A stretch of 64,000 nt of DNA from Amoebophrya sp. A120 (GCA_905178155.1 CAJINV010000005.1:42254-106253), one strand, 5' to 3'. Counted from the first letter of the stretch, positions 32,336 through 46,050 are shown. Notes: generated from the sequence alone by a model not told the origin. Program-made: numbers and translations.

Positions 32336-32435
32336 CTTGATAAGAGTCTCAGTTCCGGTGTGTGGAAAGAATAAGAAATCAAGGAACCGAGGACACGCGA
32401 TTATTTTCGGCAGTTCATCTTTTCGTTTTTGCAAC

Positions 32436-33058
32436 TTTCGTCTTTTCGACTCGACGGTTTCTTTTTTCTAAAGCAATTTATGAAGAAAACCAACGATCAC
32501 GTTGGGACCAGGACGAGGACGTATTGGTCCTCTTGCACAAGGCACAGAAGCAAGAAAGACGCAAGAGCACGCACGGAACGCACCAAGCAGCCCGCCCCAG
32601 CACGCAACCTCAGCGTCCGCGGGTCAAGCATCTACTATCTAACAGGAGGCGTTTTGATGTAGAGGCAATCACTTTTACTTTTTTACACACGCCGCCGGTA
32701 CAATCAACAATGCCGCTCAATTCCACCCAAACATGAACTGCAAGAACTGTTGATCTTGATGCAAGTAATTAGCATAACGAAACTGTTTAGTTAAGAAAAG
32801 AAGTAGAAATCAAACAAGCAATTCAGAAACGGAAAAGAAAAAGAAACGTAGATCGAAACCAAATGACCATATTAGACCTTTGCTCTAGCAGTCCTTGCGC
32901 TTTTTACCTCCAAAATTTTCTCAAATGCAAAGAGGTAAACGGAGGCAAAGTAAAGCAAAGTACACATAGCAAGGAGGCAAAGCAAAGCAGAGTACAGATA
33001 GCAAGAACGCCGGCAGTGAAAACAATAAAGTGAATACAGTAGCATCTCAACCCCTCCG
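32436..33058. other. Intergenic, nothing recognised
   Basis: This spacer lies between the 3' end of the NRPS-like gene and the FMO gene. It contains AGGCAAAGCAAAGCAGAGTA and AGGCAAAGTAAAGCAAAGTA as imperfect tandem copies near 32941-32995, but no gene. Confidence 0.4.
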
Positions 33059-36000
33059 TCACGCGGCCACCATGTAGGGTTGAACCGGCGACCCGGCATA
33101 CTTCTGCCCCCCTTCCAGTTTTTCGGTCTTCATCACGACGGAGCCCGGCATCAGTTCCAAGTTGTCGCCCAATTCTGCGCCGCCCATGATGGTGCAGTTC
33201 GGATGGATCACGCAGTTGTCTCCCAACCTCGTCTATCAAATGCAAAAGTGTCTGGGTCTGGAAGAGTGCATGCTTGTCATGCTTGTCTGGCATGACTCTT
33301 AGATCTGTCATGCACGTTACCCAAGAGCCCCATTTTGCTGTCATGCAGAAGCGCAGTCTGCCATGCAGAATAGGCAACACCTAGAAGCTCAAAAGCTTGT
33401 CATGCTGAGCCGGCACTTGTGGCCTCTTCATGATACGCCACCCAGCGTCACAAGTTTCCAGACCCAGACATTTTTACAATCCATATCGTCGGTTGCGCCC
33501 AGAAAATCCGGTCCTCGAACGTGTGAATTTGCCAGTGCGGCATTATGCATTGCAAATATGTCTGGGTCTGGAATAGAATGAAGCCTGTCATGCGAAAGCT
33601 GGATCACGAGAAAGTCTCTGTTGCATAAACGCCAATAGTTACCCAATTCTCGCTAGGCAAAAGGAGAATAATTTCTCATGCGGAAGACGCATGAAGAAGG
33701 TCTCACAAAATCTGTGATGCTTCTGTCTGCATTGCAGACCAAGAGTGTGGTCCGCGAGATGCATGACAAATCTTGCAACTTTCCAGACCCAGACATATTT
33801 GCAATCCATAGGCATGGCTAGGACGCAATTGTCCCCCACATCCACGCCGTCGAAGTCCATGGTCCCGAACCCGTTCACGAAAAGCGTGTTCTTCCCAATT
33901 TTGCTCCCCAGCATCCGGTAGACCACGTTCTGCAGCAGCGTCCCCTCAAACGGCGCCATGAACGGGTCCAGCCACACCTGCGCCACGTGCCAACAGAAGA
34001 AGTGACGCTGCACATACAAGTCCCACAACGGAAACGACCCGATCGGCGTGCGGCCCAACATAACTGCCTTCAACACGAAATAGAGGAAAGGGAGGAGTAA
34101 AGTCAAAGTGAAAGTCGAGACAGCTAACAGCAAGAAGAGCAACGCGAGCTGCGGCGGGATAGCGGCAATCGTAAAAATCGCGCCGCTTTTCGACGTTGCA
34201 GGAGCTTGGTTACTGACCATGGCCAGAACCGAACTGTCGTAGCTGACGTGGTACGCCAAGTCAAAAGCGATCAACGCCAAAGCGATCGGCACCACGTGCG
34301 TCCAGGTGGCCAGGCCGTCGTAAATCAGGAACCGGTGGAAGTACTCGAAGAAGGTCGGCTCGAATAGGACCTTCTCGTCCTTGAAATCAACGTGGTTATT
34401 GTTACTAGTAGTAGTCCCAACAACTTCCGGCTGCTGCAGATTCCTGGCGCCAGAAGCATGATCCCCATTCGGAATGAGTTTATTCATACCACCAGAAGTT
34501 CTCATGCTAGGATCTGCTGTATCATCTTCGGCCGACTTCGCATATTGCCCCTGCTGCCGCTCCGACCCGAGCATTATCGGCGGAATGCCAAAGAAGGTCT
34601 TCGGCACGTCCAATCGGGCGTTCATGCGCCGCACGTTTTGGTTCCCGTAAGCCACTATGGACTGCAAATATGTCTGGGTCTGGGAGGATGCGGACTTGTC
34701 ATGCTAAGTCTGGATCGTCAAAACAATTTCGTGTTGCATGACTACCAAAAGCTGTCGAGTTTTGAACACGTTTAGAGGTAGTTTGTCATGCAGGATAGGC
34801 ATGATAGGGACTTCGCAGAACCTGTCATGCTAGGTCCTGCATTGCAAACCTCATGGGGCATGGAAAATATGCATGAGAAGTTTGCATTCTCCCAGACCCA
34901 GACATATTTGCATTTGATAGCCACCGTGCGCACCCCGATAAGCGTGTTCGTCGCATGGTTTCCAGGAAGGATGATGGCGTGATTGCCGACGAAGAAGTTT
35001 TGCGGGAACCGGCACCGTTGGAGCGTTAGGTACAACCTCGTTTCCAGCTTCCCATTCTTGCCAATCACCTGCACTTGCTCGTAGTCCATCTGATGCGAGA
35101 ATCCCCCGCCCGCCCAGAAGCTGTTCGCCCCGACTAACGTGACGTCGGGCATCACGTCGTGCATGTTCGCGAGTTCGTTGCACCCACACCCGCCGTCGAA
35201 AATGACCCCGGCAAGCTCGAGAAAATACGGCTTCAGCGCTTTGGAACCACAAAACTTCTGGATGCGGTTTAGAAAGAAGATCTTTTTGCGGATCAACCCC
35301 GCGACGATCGTGCTGTTCTCGTACGAGCCCGGCGGGATTCTCGGCAAAAATCGGAGGAAGAGACAGTAGGTCAAGTTCTCGACCCAACTCGCGCAAGCGA
35401 AGATCGTGTTCAGATAGCACATGAAGAGGACCACTTGCCCAAACAGCGTGAAAAAAGAAGCAGCTCCTACTGTACTAGTCGACGCAGTTGCAGCGGCCGA
35501 TGATGTCGTTCCGTAGAGGAACGCCAACGTTCTCAGCATGCAGCCGGTCGCCTCCGTGTGCATGGCTATTACCAGCGTTGTCGCGAAGTGGTAGGCGAGG
35601 GAAAAGACGATCAAGTAGTAGAATTGCAGTAAGAGCACGTAGACAATTCCGATGCCCGTTTCCACCACGAAGCAGTACCCGATATCCCAGCTGTCCTTCG
35701 TGATTTGCGCCCCCAGCACCTTCTTCGGCATCGCCCGCTCCCGGCCGGCGGACACGGCGGGGACACCCTCCCACACCTCGTTCTGCTTCACGATCTGTAG
35801 TTCTGCTCCGTCGTTGTTATGGAATGCAAATATGTCTGGGTCTGGAAGATTCCCAGGCTTGTCATGCATGTTTTGTATGACCCATGACCCCTGTGATGCA
35901 TGACCTAGCACCGCAGATTTTTAGAGGGCTTACTTATGCCTAATCCGCATGATAAATGCCCTCTCCGTGTAGCAGAAACTGGGCTCCTCTTGCTAGTGAC

Positions 36001-39000
36001 GCAATACAAATTTTTTTAGGATCCAAGAACAGCATGACAAGTTGCAACCTGCCAGACCCAGACGTTTTTGCGATTGATAGTTGTTATCGGAGGACGACGT
36101 CGTGCCGGAGTCGTTATCCCGCTCGTCGCTGCTGGTCGTGTGAATACTGAAGCTCGGGGTTTTAGAGTTCGAAGTTGTGCTAGTCAACAGCATCGCTTTA
36201 TTCCGGTCGAGTTTCCGCTGCTCTTCGTGCAGGTTGAGAACCTTCAGCTGCTCGTCCAACTGGTGTTCTTGCTGCAACGCCGCCAGCGGCTCCAAAACTG
36301 CCCCGTTTTCCACGATGCTCCCCGGGCCGACGAAGCAGCTCCCGCCGAGCTTCGCCCCGTGGCCGATGGAGACATCGGCCAAAGTAATATTCTCCAGGTC
36401 AAAAGACACCGTACAAACTATGACGATGAAAAATGCCCCCACCCCGGAATTTGCAGAAGTTTGTCATGCAAAGTTTCCAAATCAATGAAAGGTTTTTGTC
36501 TTGCATAAAAGGATTGCGAGTATTTCTCATACAGAATCTGGGTGCGCAAGGTGCCTTGTGCATAACAGATCCCGCTGCTGTTGGGCTACTTCGCAACACA
36601 AATTTGACCTATTCATTGATTCAGCATGGAAAATTTGTGATGCTGGTATATGCAAGACGGGGAATGTTTCTGTTGGAACTGTTTACAATACAAATGCTGC
36701 CAAGCTGGGGGTGGGGACATTTTTCATTTTAATACAGACCACCGCGTCGCGGATGATCACGTTGTCGCCGATTTTCACCCGCTTCAGCTCCCCGTTGAAT
36801 TTCCACTTATCAAATGCAAAAATGTCTGGGTCTGGAAGAATGCAACTTGTGATGCTGCATTTGGATTCCAAAAAGATCTGTATTGCATGAGTAGCAAAGG
36901 GAGTGCAGTTTTTGCTACGCTGAGAAGGCATTTGTCACGCGGAATAGGCATCAAGAAGCCCTCAAAAAATCTGTATTGCTAGGGTATGCATCACAGACAT
37001 CATGGCTCAAGCTCATGCAAAACGTGCATGACAAGTGTCACGATCTTCCAGACCCAGACATTTATTTTTACAGTTGATACCACTGGCCGCCAAACCAACA
37101 ATTCTCCCCGACGTCCGCGCCGTACAGCTTCAGCCCCTCGCCGACCCAGTCCGCGTGGACAACGACCGCGCAGAGGCGGAGAAACCCGACCCAGATGGCT
37201 TCGAGTCGCCCCCGCGTCCACAACAGGTATATCAACTGCAAACATGTCTGGGTCTGGAGGAGTCATGCTGCTTTTGCATAACACAGAAGGTCTGGCATGG
37301 AAGCTCTAGCATCACAGACTTCGAGAAGCTTCCGCAATGCCGAATCCGCATGACAAATCCCACATTCTGGTAACAGAAAGTGGGCAGCTTGTGCTGCCTC
37401 TGCACGACAGATTTTTATGTGTTGTGAAATGCGCATCACAAGTTTGCTTTCTTCCAGACCCAGACATCACTTTTGCAATGCATAAGGTAGTGGCGGAAAC
37501 TGAATTTTTCAAACCGTGCCACGTTCTGCGGACCGCTATCCTGTGCAAAAGTATCGTACTCGTATTGCAATCATGCAAAACAAATCTTTGTCTTAAGATA
37601 AATCAGCATTACAAATTTTATCTGTCACGCTGAGGAAGTTTGTGATGCATTTATACGAGTACGATACTTTTGCAATGCATAACCGCGGCAGGGCGGCAAC
37701 AAGCACTTCTCGAGCAAGCGGAGCACATGGTGGCAGGCCACGGACTCGAGAACGAACAGGATCGCGACGAGAAGCATCCCGGAGGAGAAGATCAAAACGT
37801 ACTTCATCGCTTCGATTGGGTCCGTAGCCATTGCAGTGATGGACGCGACTAAATCTTCTGAAGTTCTTGCAGAAGCTCCTGATGACGCAGAGGAAGAAGA
37901 TTCTTCAAACCCGTAGGTCGCCAAGACGAGCAGAATCCCGAACACCACCTGCCCCCCGCCCGCGACGAACAGGGTGGCGGCTTGGAGAATCGTGAACACG
38001 GAGGGGCCCATGCTGCTCGAAATGTCGAAGCCCTGCGGGAAGATGTGCGTCGCAATGTAGTTGTCGGAAGAGTAGTAGACCGCCTTTGCGTTGTCCAATT
38101 CCGACTGCGCTCGTGTCCGCACCGACGTGATGCTCTCCGCGGAGCTGCTGCCGGCGGTGGTCGTGCTGACCAGCGTTTCCGTTTCCCCGACCGAAGCCAT
38201 CTTTTGCTTCAAAAACGAGCTGCTTTTGTTGCTGTCCGCAGAATCCGATTTCTTGATCGAGTTCTGTCGGTCCTTCGCGATTTTCTTCGCCAAGGCCGCG
38301 GGCGTGCTGGCAACCTCGGTCAACAGGTCACGCACGGCGACGCCGTGGAAGCCGTGGCCCCGAAGCTTGGTGGCGAGACCGGCGATAGTGAGAGAGTCAC
38401 CGCCGAGATCTTTCACAAAATGGCTGCGCCACTGTACGGTTCTGTTTTAATGATGATGTGGAATTCAATTTTGCAAATATTTCTTTGGTCTTTGCTTGTT
38501 TCGATAGTTATGTTACGTGGAACATCAGCATGTTTCACAATTGAACTCCTAGGCTAAAGCTCACTCTTACGGTATTATTTCGCACCACGGCACAAACTTT
38601 CCACTTCTACCTTGGCTTCAAAGTTTCCTGGCAGAGTAGCAAAACTTCGCTGTCCAATTCCGTGACTGGTCCCTCCGACAGCACATCCGTAAGAACGCTC
38701 TTCAAATTACCAGTCCCGAAACCTCCGCCCTCCTCGTCATCCAGCGGTTGCGCCAGCAAGCTTTCCGCGGACAGGTCCGGCAGCGCCTTTCGGTTCAGCT
38801 TCCCGGAGCTTGGCAGCCGCGGCACGTCCTCGAGCAAACCGAAGCACCCCGGAATCGCCATTTTTATCCTGAGTAAAAACGTACCCACCCCAGAGTTGTA
38901 ATGCAGATTTGCAATGACAAAGACATTTGTGATGCGCATCCCCATGAGAACCATTTCCAATCGTGTTTTGGAATTTGTGATGCTGTGAACAGGATCAGCA

Positions 39001-42000
39001 GGTCGATTTGTGATGCGGCTTTCCTTGCTAACTTGCACTACCTTACGGACTGAAACTTGTCATGCGTAACTCCCAAAACTCCTAGGTTTGTGTTGCAAAA
39101 TCCCCATCTTTACTCTGGTGTGGGTACGTTTTTACTCAGGATAATTTTCGGAACGTACTCCGCGATTTTCGCCTGCAGAATTTTCGTCACCTCGACGTTC
39201 GCCAACCGGAGATTTCTCTCCGACCAGGTGACCGTCGACACCGTCGTGGGGTTCATCAACACCGGCTTGGCGCTCGTTTCCACGCTGATCGCGGTCAGAT
39301 TTTCCATCCGCTCGAACAACTGCGGCACCTGGAGGAAGCCAACCAGTCCGTTGCCCTGCTTCTCCACGGTTGCGGACACGATCTCGATATCGGATAAATA
39401 TTTCTTCACGACGTTGTCTTTATCTTTACCTTCTTCATCCTCGACAATTTCTTGCACCGTCTTCATCAGCCCCGCCTCCACGGATTGGAGTTCGATCCGG
39501 TGTTATTACAATGAAAAATGCCCCCAGCCCAGAACTTGGCAGCATTTGCATTGCAAACCTTTCCAATGGAAACATTCCCCGTCTTGCATATCCCAGTATC
39601 ACAAATCTTCCATGCTGAATAGCCCAAACTTGTGTTGCAAAGGAGCCCAACAGCAGGCGGGCGTGTTATGCAAAAGATACCTTGCACCCCTAGATTCTGC
39701 GTCAGAAAGGCTCGTAGTCCTTTCATGCAAGACAAAAAGCTTTCATTTGGAAACTTTGCATGAAAAACTTTTGCAAATTCCAGGGAGGGAGCATTTTTCA
39801 TTTTGATAGGTGCCCCCGGATCTTCACCTGGTGGTCGATCCGGCCGAGAAAGTGCACTTCCTTCGTCTTCGCGTCGATCTTGCACAGATCCCCGGTGCGA
39901 TACAACCGCCCGTACACCGAATGCTCGATAAATTTTTCCGCGGTCAAGTCTGGGCGGTTCAAGTACCCCTTCGCGAGTTGCAGGCCGCCGACGCACAATT
40001 CGCCCGTCTCCCCGTGGGGGAGCGGTTGTTGGAAGTCGACGCCGAGGATCACGGCGGTCGTGCCCGCGTGCGGGGTGCCGATGCTGCAGCCCCCGTGCTC
40101 CGCGTTGTAGTAAACGTCCCCGGAGAGCACGCAAATCGAGGCCTCGGTCGGCCCGTAGCCGTTGACGAGTCGTCGTCCACCGGCGGTCCAGGGTTGGACA
40201 ATGTCCTCCCGCAAGGCCTCGCCCCCGCAGTACACGTGGCGTAATAGTGGCAGCGGTAGGTCTCGCATCGGGTAGGCGGAAATGGTAGGGAGGAGAGAGG
40301 GCACGGGAAAAATGCTAGTAATTTGTTCTCGCTTAATCACCCCGACCATGTCCGGCCCGGAACGGATCTGCGCGTCTAGCAGGCAAACCACGAGACAGCC
40401 AGATAGCCACGGAATGTACATCTCGTCGATGCTAGAATCGTAGGAGAGCGAGGAGGAAGTGCTGCCGATGTCGTAGTCGTTCAGTAAGGAAAAAGTATCC
40501 CCGGCGTTCAAGAGGGACTGCACGTACCCTTTGTGGGTGGACAAAACTGCCTTCGGCTTCCCCGTCGATCCCGAGGTGTAGTTTCCTGAGTAAAAACGCT
40601 CCACCCCAGAGTCAAGATGGGAAGGCTGCAACACAAATCTCCAAGTTTTGTCAGTTGTGCATCACAAATTTCCATCTGCAGTGTAGTGCTGCTTAGCAAG
40701 GCCAGCCGCATGAGAAACCCAGCTTCTCATCCTGTTTACAGCATTACAAAGTCCAAAACACAATTGGAAATGCCTCTCACGCTCATGGAGATGCGCATTG
40801 CAAATCTTCCTGTCATTGCAAATCTGCATGACAAATCTGGGGTAGGGACGTTTTTACTCAGGATATGTAGATCACCGTCGCCAGCCGCTCCTTCGGGTCG
40901 TCCAACCACTCGGGCTGCGTCAGGTCGTGGCTGTGCTCGGTGTTGTGCAACAGAAATTCCTCATCTTCGTAGTACGCGAGCCTCTGCACGATGTCCAGCA
41001 CCGGGCAAACGTAAAAAGCAGTACTAGCTGGGGCAGCGGTCACGACACCATTGCTCATCATTCCGGCTCCCCCGGCACCACCCTTCCGGGGGAACAGCCT
41101 CGCTTGCCATTCCGCCCTCTGCTCCCCGCACAGCACGATCCTCGGCTGACAATCCTGCAGCATTGTTTGCAAGATTTCGTCCGGAAGATTGCCGTCGAGG
41201 AAGAGAACCGCCGCCCCGGACTTCAAGACCCCGAGTTGGCAGGCGAAGATGTGGTAGGAATCGCGGGGGAGCAACACGGCGACAATTTGGTCCTTGCCCG
41301 TGACGAACTCTTCCTGTAACAGAACGCGCTTGATCAGCTCCGCTTTTGCGTTCATCTGCTGAAAAGTCAGAGTCGTCTCCCAAGCCGAGTCCGCGACGCG
41401 GAAACAGGGCGAGTCCGGCCATTTCTTCGCGGACTTCTCGAACAGTTCGTGGAGCCACTTGGTGTGTTTCTGGTGCGCCAAGGCGGTGATCAGAAAATCC
41501 GGCGACCAGGTTTCGGTCAGCGACGCGTTGTCCAGGTCCTTCTGGTCGTGCCTGGTTCGGCCAATCCGCACGTACTCACGCCACAGGAAAAAGGCAACGG
41601 AGGTGAAGACAATCAGGAAGACTATCAGCCCGATGGCAACCCCAGAAGTGAAAGACCCGTCAAACGCCTCCTGGTGCAAGTCGCGCAGGACACTTAGCGT
41701 GGAGGCGAGGGCGCTGGCGGGGAGGGCGGAGGTTAGTTTCACGCTTTTCGGGTCAAAATCGGTGATCTTCGAGGACCTACGCGCCTGACTTCCATGATCT
41801 TCCAGGAAAAAGAGCGGTTTGAAGATCTTAGTGTCGAAAAAACTTGTTTTGGAGCCGCTCAAGGTCTTCTTGTCATCAGTGGTCTCGTGGCGAGTACGCG
41901 AACTGAACGTAGTGGTCGTGGAAACTTCCTTCACTACGGGAGTTGTCCCTTTCGCTCTCTTGATGTTCTTTCGGATCAAGTTCTTACCCACACTTCTTTG

Positions 42001-42123
42001 CAGCTTCGCCCCCTTCGCCGCAAAAGACGAAGCCCGCAGGCTAGCACGGTTCCGCGCGGTAACGCCAGTAAACGCACCGGCGGGCGCGGCGGCCAGCAAA
42101 CATGTGAGTGCGGTCCCCAGCAT
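33059..42123 (-). CDS. Poly-amino-acid-synthetase-like single-module NRPS
   Basis: 1,979 residues from 13 exons: 42123-40867, 40577-39809, 39498-39144, 38859-38611, 38441-37682, 37531-37485, 37224-37080, 36802-36733, 36411-36080, 35812-34920, 34650-33811, 33538-33486, 33228-33059. Exons sum to 1,980 codons. A signal-type N-terminus (MLGTALTCLLAAAPAG) and a membrane segment near 165-190 precede an adenylation domain: VIYTSGSTGKPKAV near 417, NGYGPTEAS near 560, YRTGDL, GRIDHQVKIRGHRIEL, SGKLNRKALP. A carrier domain follows with FVKDLGGDSL near 890 (phosphopantetheine Ser). Membrane segments then alternate with three hexapeptide-repeat segments, for example DVSIGHGAKLGGSCFVGPG and TRLGDNCVIHPNCTIMGG. 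This order resembles epsilon-poly-lysine synthetase-type enzymes, which polymerise one amino acid without a thioesterase. The substrate is unknown; the protein probably sits in a membrane. Confidence 0.85.
33234..33485. mobile_element. Introner, family A
   Basis: 252 bp, TATC...CATA ends, flanked by perfect TCGTC duplications. Terminal repeat TGCAAAAGTGTCTGGGTCTGG is inverted at the other end with few changes. Removal joins WAQPT to RLGDNCVIHPN, restoring the last hexapeptide-repeat segment of the NRPS-like protein. Orientation appears the same as the elements at 33544, 34656 and 36808. Confidence 0.9.
33544..33810. mobile_element. Introner, family A
   Basis: 267 bp, TATG...CATA ends, flanked by perfect GGCAT duplications. 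Terminal repeat GCAAATATGTCTGGGTCTGG is present at both ends in inverted orientation. Removal joins DNCVLAMP to HWQIHTFEDR in frame. With its neighbour at 33234 it isolates a 53-nt exon. Confidence 0.9.
34656..34919. mobile_element. Introner, family A
   Basis: 264 bp, TATG...GATA ends, flanked by perfect GCCAC duplications. Family A terminal repeats. The interior has several GTCATGC and GCATGA words. Removal joins LIGVRTVA to YGNQNVRRMN in frame. Confidence 0.9.
35818..36079. mobile_element. Introner, family A, inverted orientation
   Basis: 262 bp, TATG...GATA ends, flanked by perfect GTTGT duplications. Its interior (CAGATTTTTAGAGGGCTTAC onward) matches the reverse complement of the interior of the element at 36808-37079, so it is inserted in the opposite direction. 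Removal joins SSSDNN to DGAELQIVKQ in frame. Confidence 0.9.
36419..36734. mobile_element. Introner, family C
   Basis: 316 bp, TATG...AATA ends, flanked by CAAAC and CAGAC (one mismatch). Terminal repeat core GAAAAATGCCCCCACCCC is inverted at the far end. Its plus strand matches the minus strand of the element at 39504-39808 along nearly its whole length. Removal joins IIRDAVVC to TVSFDLENIT in frame. Confidence 0.88.
36808..37079. mobile_element. Introner, family A
   Basis: 272 bp, TATC...GATA ends, flanked by perfect CCACT duplications. Family A terminal repeats. Removal joins ENCWFGGQW to KFNGELKRVKIGD in frame. With the element at 36419 it isolates a 70-nt exon. Confidence 0.9.
37230..37484. 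mobile_element. Introner, family A, inverted orientation
   Basis: 255 bp, TATC...CATA ends, flanked by perfect AGGTA duplications. The reverse complement of its interior matches the elements at 33544 and 36808, so it lies in the opposite direction to them. Removal joins FSFRHYL to LWTRGRLEAIW in frame. Confidence 0.9.
37537..37681. mobile_element. Minimal introner, family D
   Basis: Only 145 bp, TATC...CATA ends, flanked by perfect ACCGC duplications. The terminal repeat contains AAAAGTATCGTACTCGTAT, perfectly inverted at the far end. The interior of about 85 bp still carries GCATTACAAA and TTTGTGATGC. Removal joins LLPPCRG to PQNVARFEKF in frame. With the element at 37230 it isolates a 47-nt exon. 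Confidence 0.9.
38442..38610 (-). other. Canonical GT-AG intron in NRPS-like gene
   Basis: 169 nt, starting GTAGAAG and ending AAAACAG on the minus strand. It joins CQETLKP to RTVQWRSHFVKDLGGDS, completing the carrier domain. It has no inverted terminal repeat or flanking duplication, and is the only standard intron among the twelve of this gene. Confidence 0.8.
38865..39143. mobile_element. Introner, family B
   Basis: 279 bp, TATC...GATA ends, flanked by perfect ATTTT duplications. Terminal repeat CCTGAGTAAAAACGTACCC is inverted at the far end. Removal joins AEYVPK to MAIPGCFGLLEDVP, repairing the end of the adenylation domain. Its plus strand matches the reverse complement of the element at 40582-40865. 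Confidence 0.9.
39504..39808. mobile_element. Introner, family C, inverted orientation
   Basis: 305 bp, TATT...GATA ends, flanked by GGTGT and GGTGC (one mismatch). Its reverse complement is closely similar to the element at 36419-36734. Removal joins QVKIRGH to RIELQSVEAG, restoring the conserved KIRGxRIE motif of adenylation domains, which is strong evidence for the exact join. Confidence 0.92.
40582..40865. mobile_element. Introner, family B, inverted orientation
   Basis: 284 bp, flanked by perfect TGTAG duplications. It starts TTTCCTGAG where the related element starts TATCCTGAG, and ends GGATA. Removal joins ERLATVIY to TSGSTGKPKAV, restoring the ATP-binding A3 motif of the adenylation domain exactly. 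Confidence 0.93.
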
Positions 42124-42817
42124 GTTGCCGGTACCAAGGTGGGAATGGCGAGAAGGTCCGCAAGAGAAGGGCTAGGTGTGAAAAAGATGCACACGTGGGA
42201 GCAGGTGGCCCGATACTAGCTCAGGCATCTTTTGTGTTTGAGCTTTGACGTCTTGTTTGCACTCATTCTCGATGCCGTCACCATGCTCGGCTTCAGGTTT
42301 GCATTTGCAATTCTTGGTGTTGCAGCTCCCTCGAGCGTAGGTGTACGTTTGCTTGTCATTACAAAATCTGACGCAGACTCAATCTCAACATAATTCGCTC
42401 TCTTACGGTTGCAGCCGCACCGCTAAGATCAGGCCCTTGCTCTCCACTCAGCCTGCTCCTTCTCAGCGCAACTCTTGTGTCCTCTAACCGCACAGAAACA
42501 AACGCAAAAGAAGACTCTCTCGGCTGGTGGCACAGAAGTGTCGCGCAAGTAGGTACCCGTCCCCGCCAAGCAGCTGTGCACGAAATCGTCTACTGACGAG
42601 ACGCCGAACACGCAACTTCGCGAATCGCGGGCCCGCATCGATCAGAGCCATCGCATCTGGTAGTTGAAGCATCAAATAATCGAACATGGAAAGAGCACAC
42701 CAGCACTACTTGAAGGAAGAGGAGCGCATAAAGTTTTAGACTTGATTTTCATTATCTGTGCGCATCCCGCCATCGCGCAACAGCACAGCATCGATTCCAA
42801 AAAGCCACCCTCTACTT
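42124..42817. other. Intergenic, upstream of NRPS-like gene
   Basis: This presumably holds the promoter of the NRPS-like gene. No motif I can support; no open frame with a recognisable family. Confidence 0.4.
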
Positions 42818-45724
<2,907 letters not shown>

Positions 45725-45982
45725 CTATGCTGCCGCGCCAGCCCGCGCGCGTTTCAACTTGATGTTTTCGATGTGCGGCCTGGGATGGCGTAAAATTTCG
45801 TCGCGGAGTTGTACCGCTCGTCTGACTGCTTCGTCCGGGTCGCCGAATTTGGAAAGATTGACACTGCGGACGACGTCGAAAGCTACCCCGTCATCGTCTT
45901 TGGGCCGGACCTTGACCGACAGCTTGCCCTCCCTCGTCAACGTTATGTTTTTCGGCAGCTTCCTGGACTGTAGCCCCATCAC
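45725..45982 (-). CDS. Small AP2-like DNA-binding protein (putative)
   Basis: This short basic protein of 84-85 residues starts at the GTG/ATG pair near 45982. The pattern LTREGKLSVKVRPKDDDG, then LSKFGDPDEAVRRAVQLRDEI fits an AP2/integrase-type domain: beta strands followed by a helix in which a Gly and EA precede an Arg-rich amphipathic helix. The tail IKLKRARAGAAA is basic. The frame remains open upstream to about 46050 with more Lys-rich sequence (KKKIVPAAKAKQKRQ) but no ATG, so an upstream exon is likely. AP2 proteins act as transcription factors in alveolates. Assignment is by pattern only. Confidence 0.5.
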   Translation of the reverse strand: MMGLQSRKLPKNITLTREGKLSVKVRPKDDDGVAFDVVRSVNLSKFGDPDEAVRRAVQLRDEILRHPRPHIENIKLKRARAGAAA

Positions 45983-46050
45983 AAGTTGTCGCTTTTGCTT
46001 GGCCTTGGCAGCTGGTACGATCTTCTTCTTTATCGTTTTCAGGTGTACTT

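Noticed and set aside
33080-38557. Several short plus- and minus-strand frames reading IPDPDIFA, SKNVPTPE or KMKNAPSP at their ends
   Set aside because: These shared peptides are translations of introner terminal repeats, not conserved protein motifs.
40578-40866. GT-AG splicing of the family B introner at GAGTAAAA...TTACTCAG
   Set aside because: A GT and an AG do occur inside the inverted ends, but using them leaves a TGA in the exon and duplicates residues in the adenylation motif. The flank-to-flank removal rebuilds the motif exactly.
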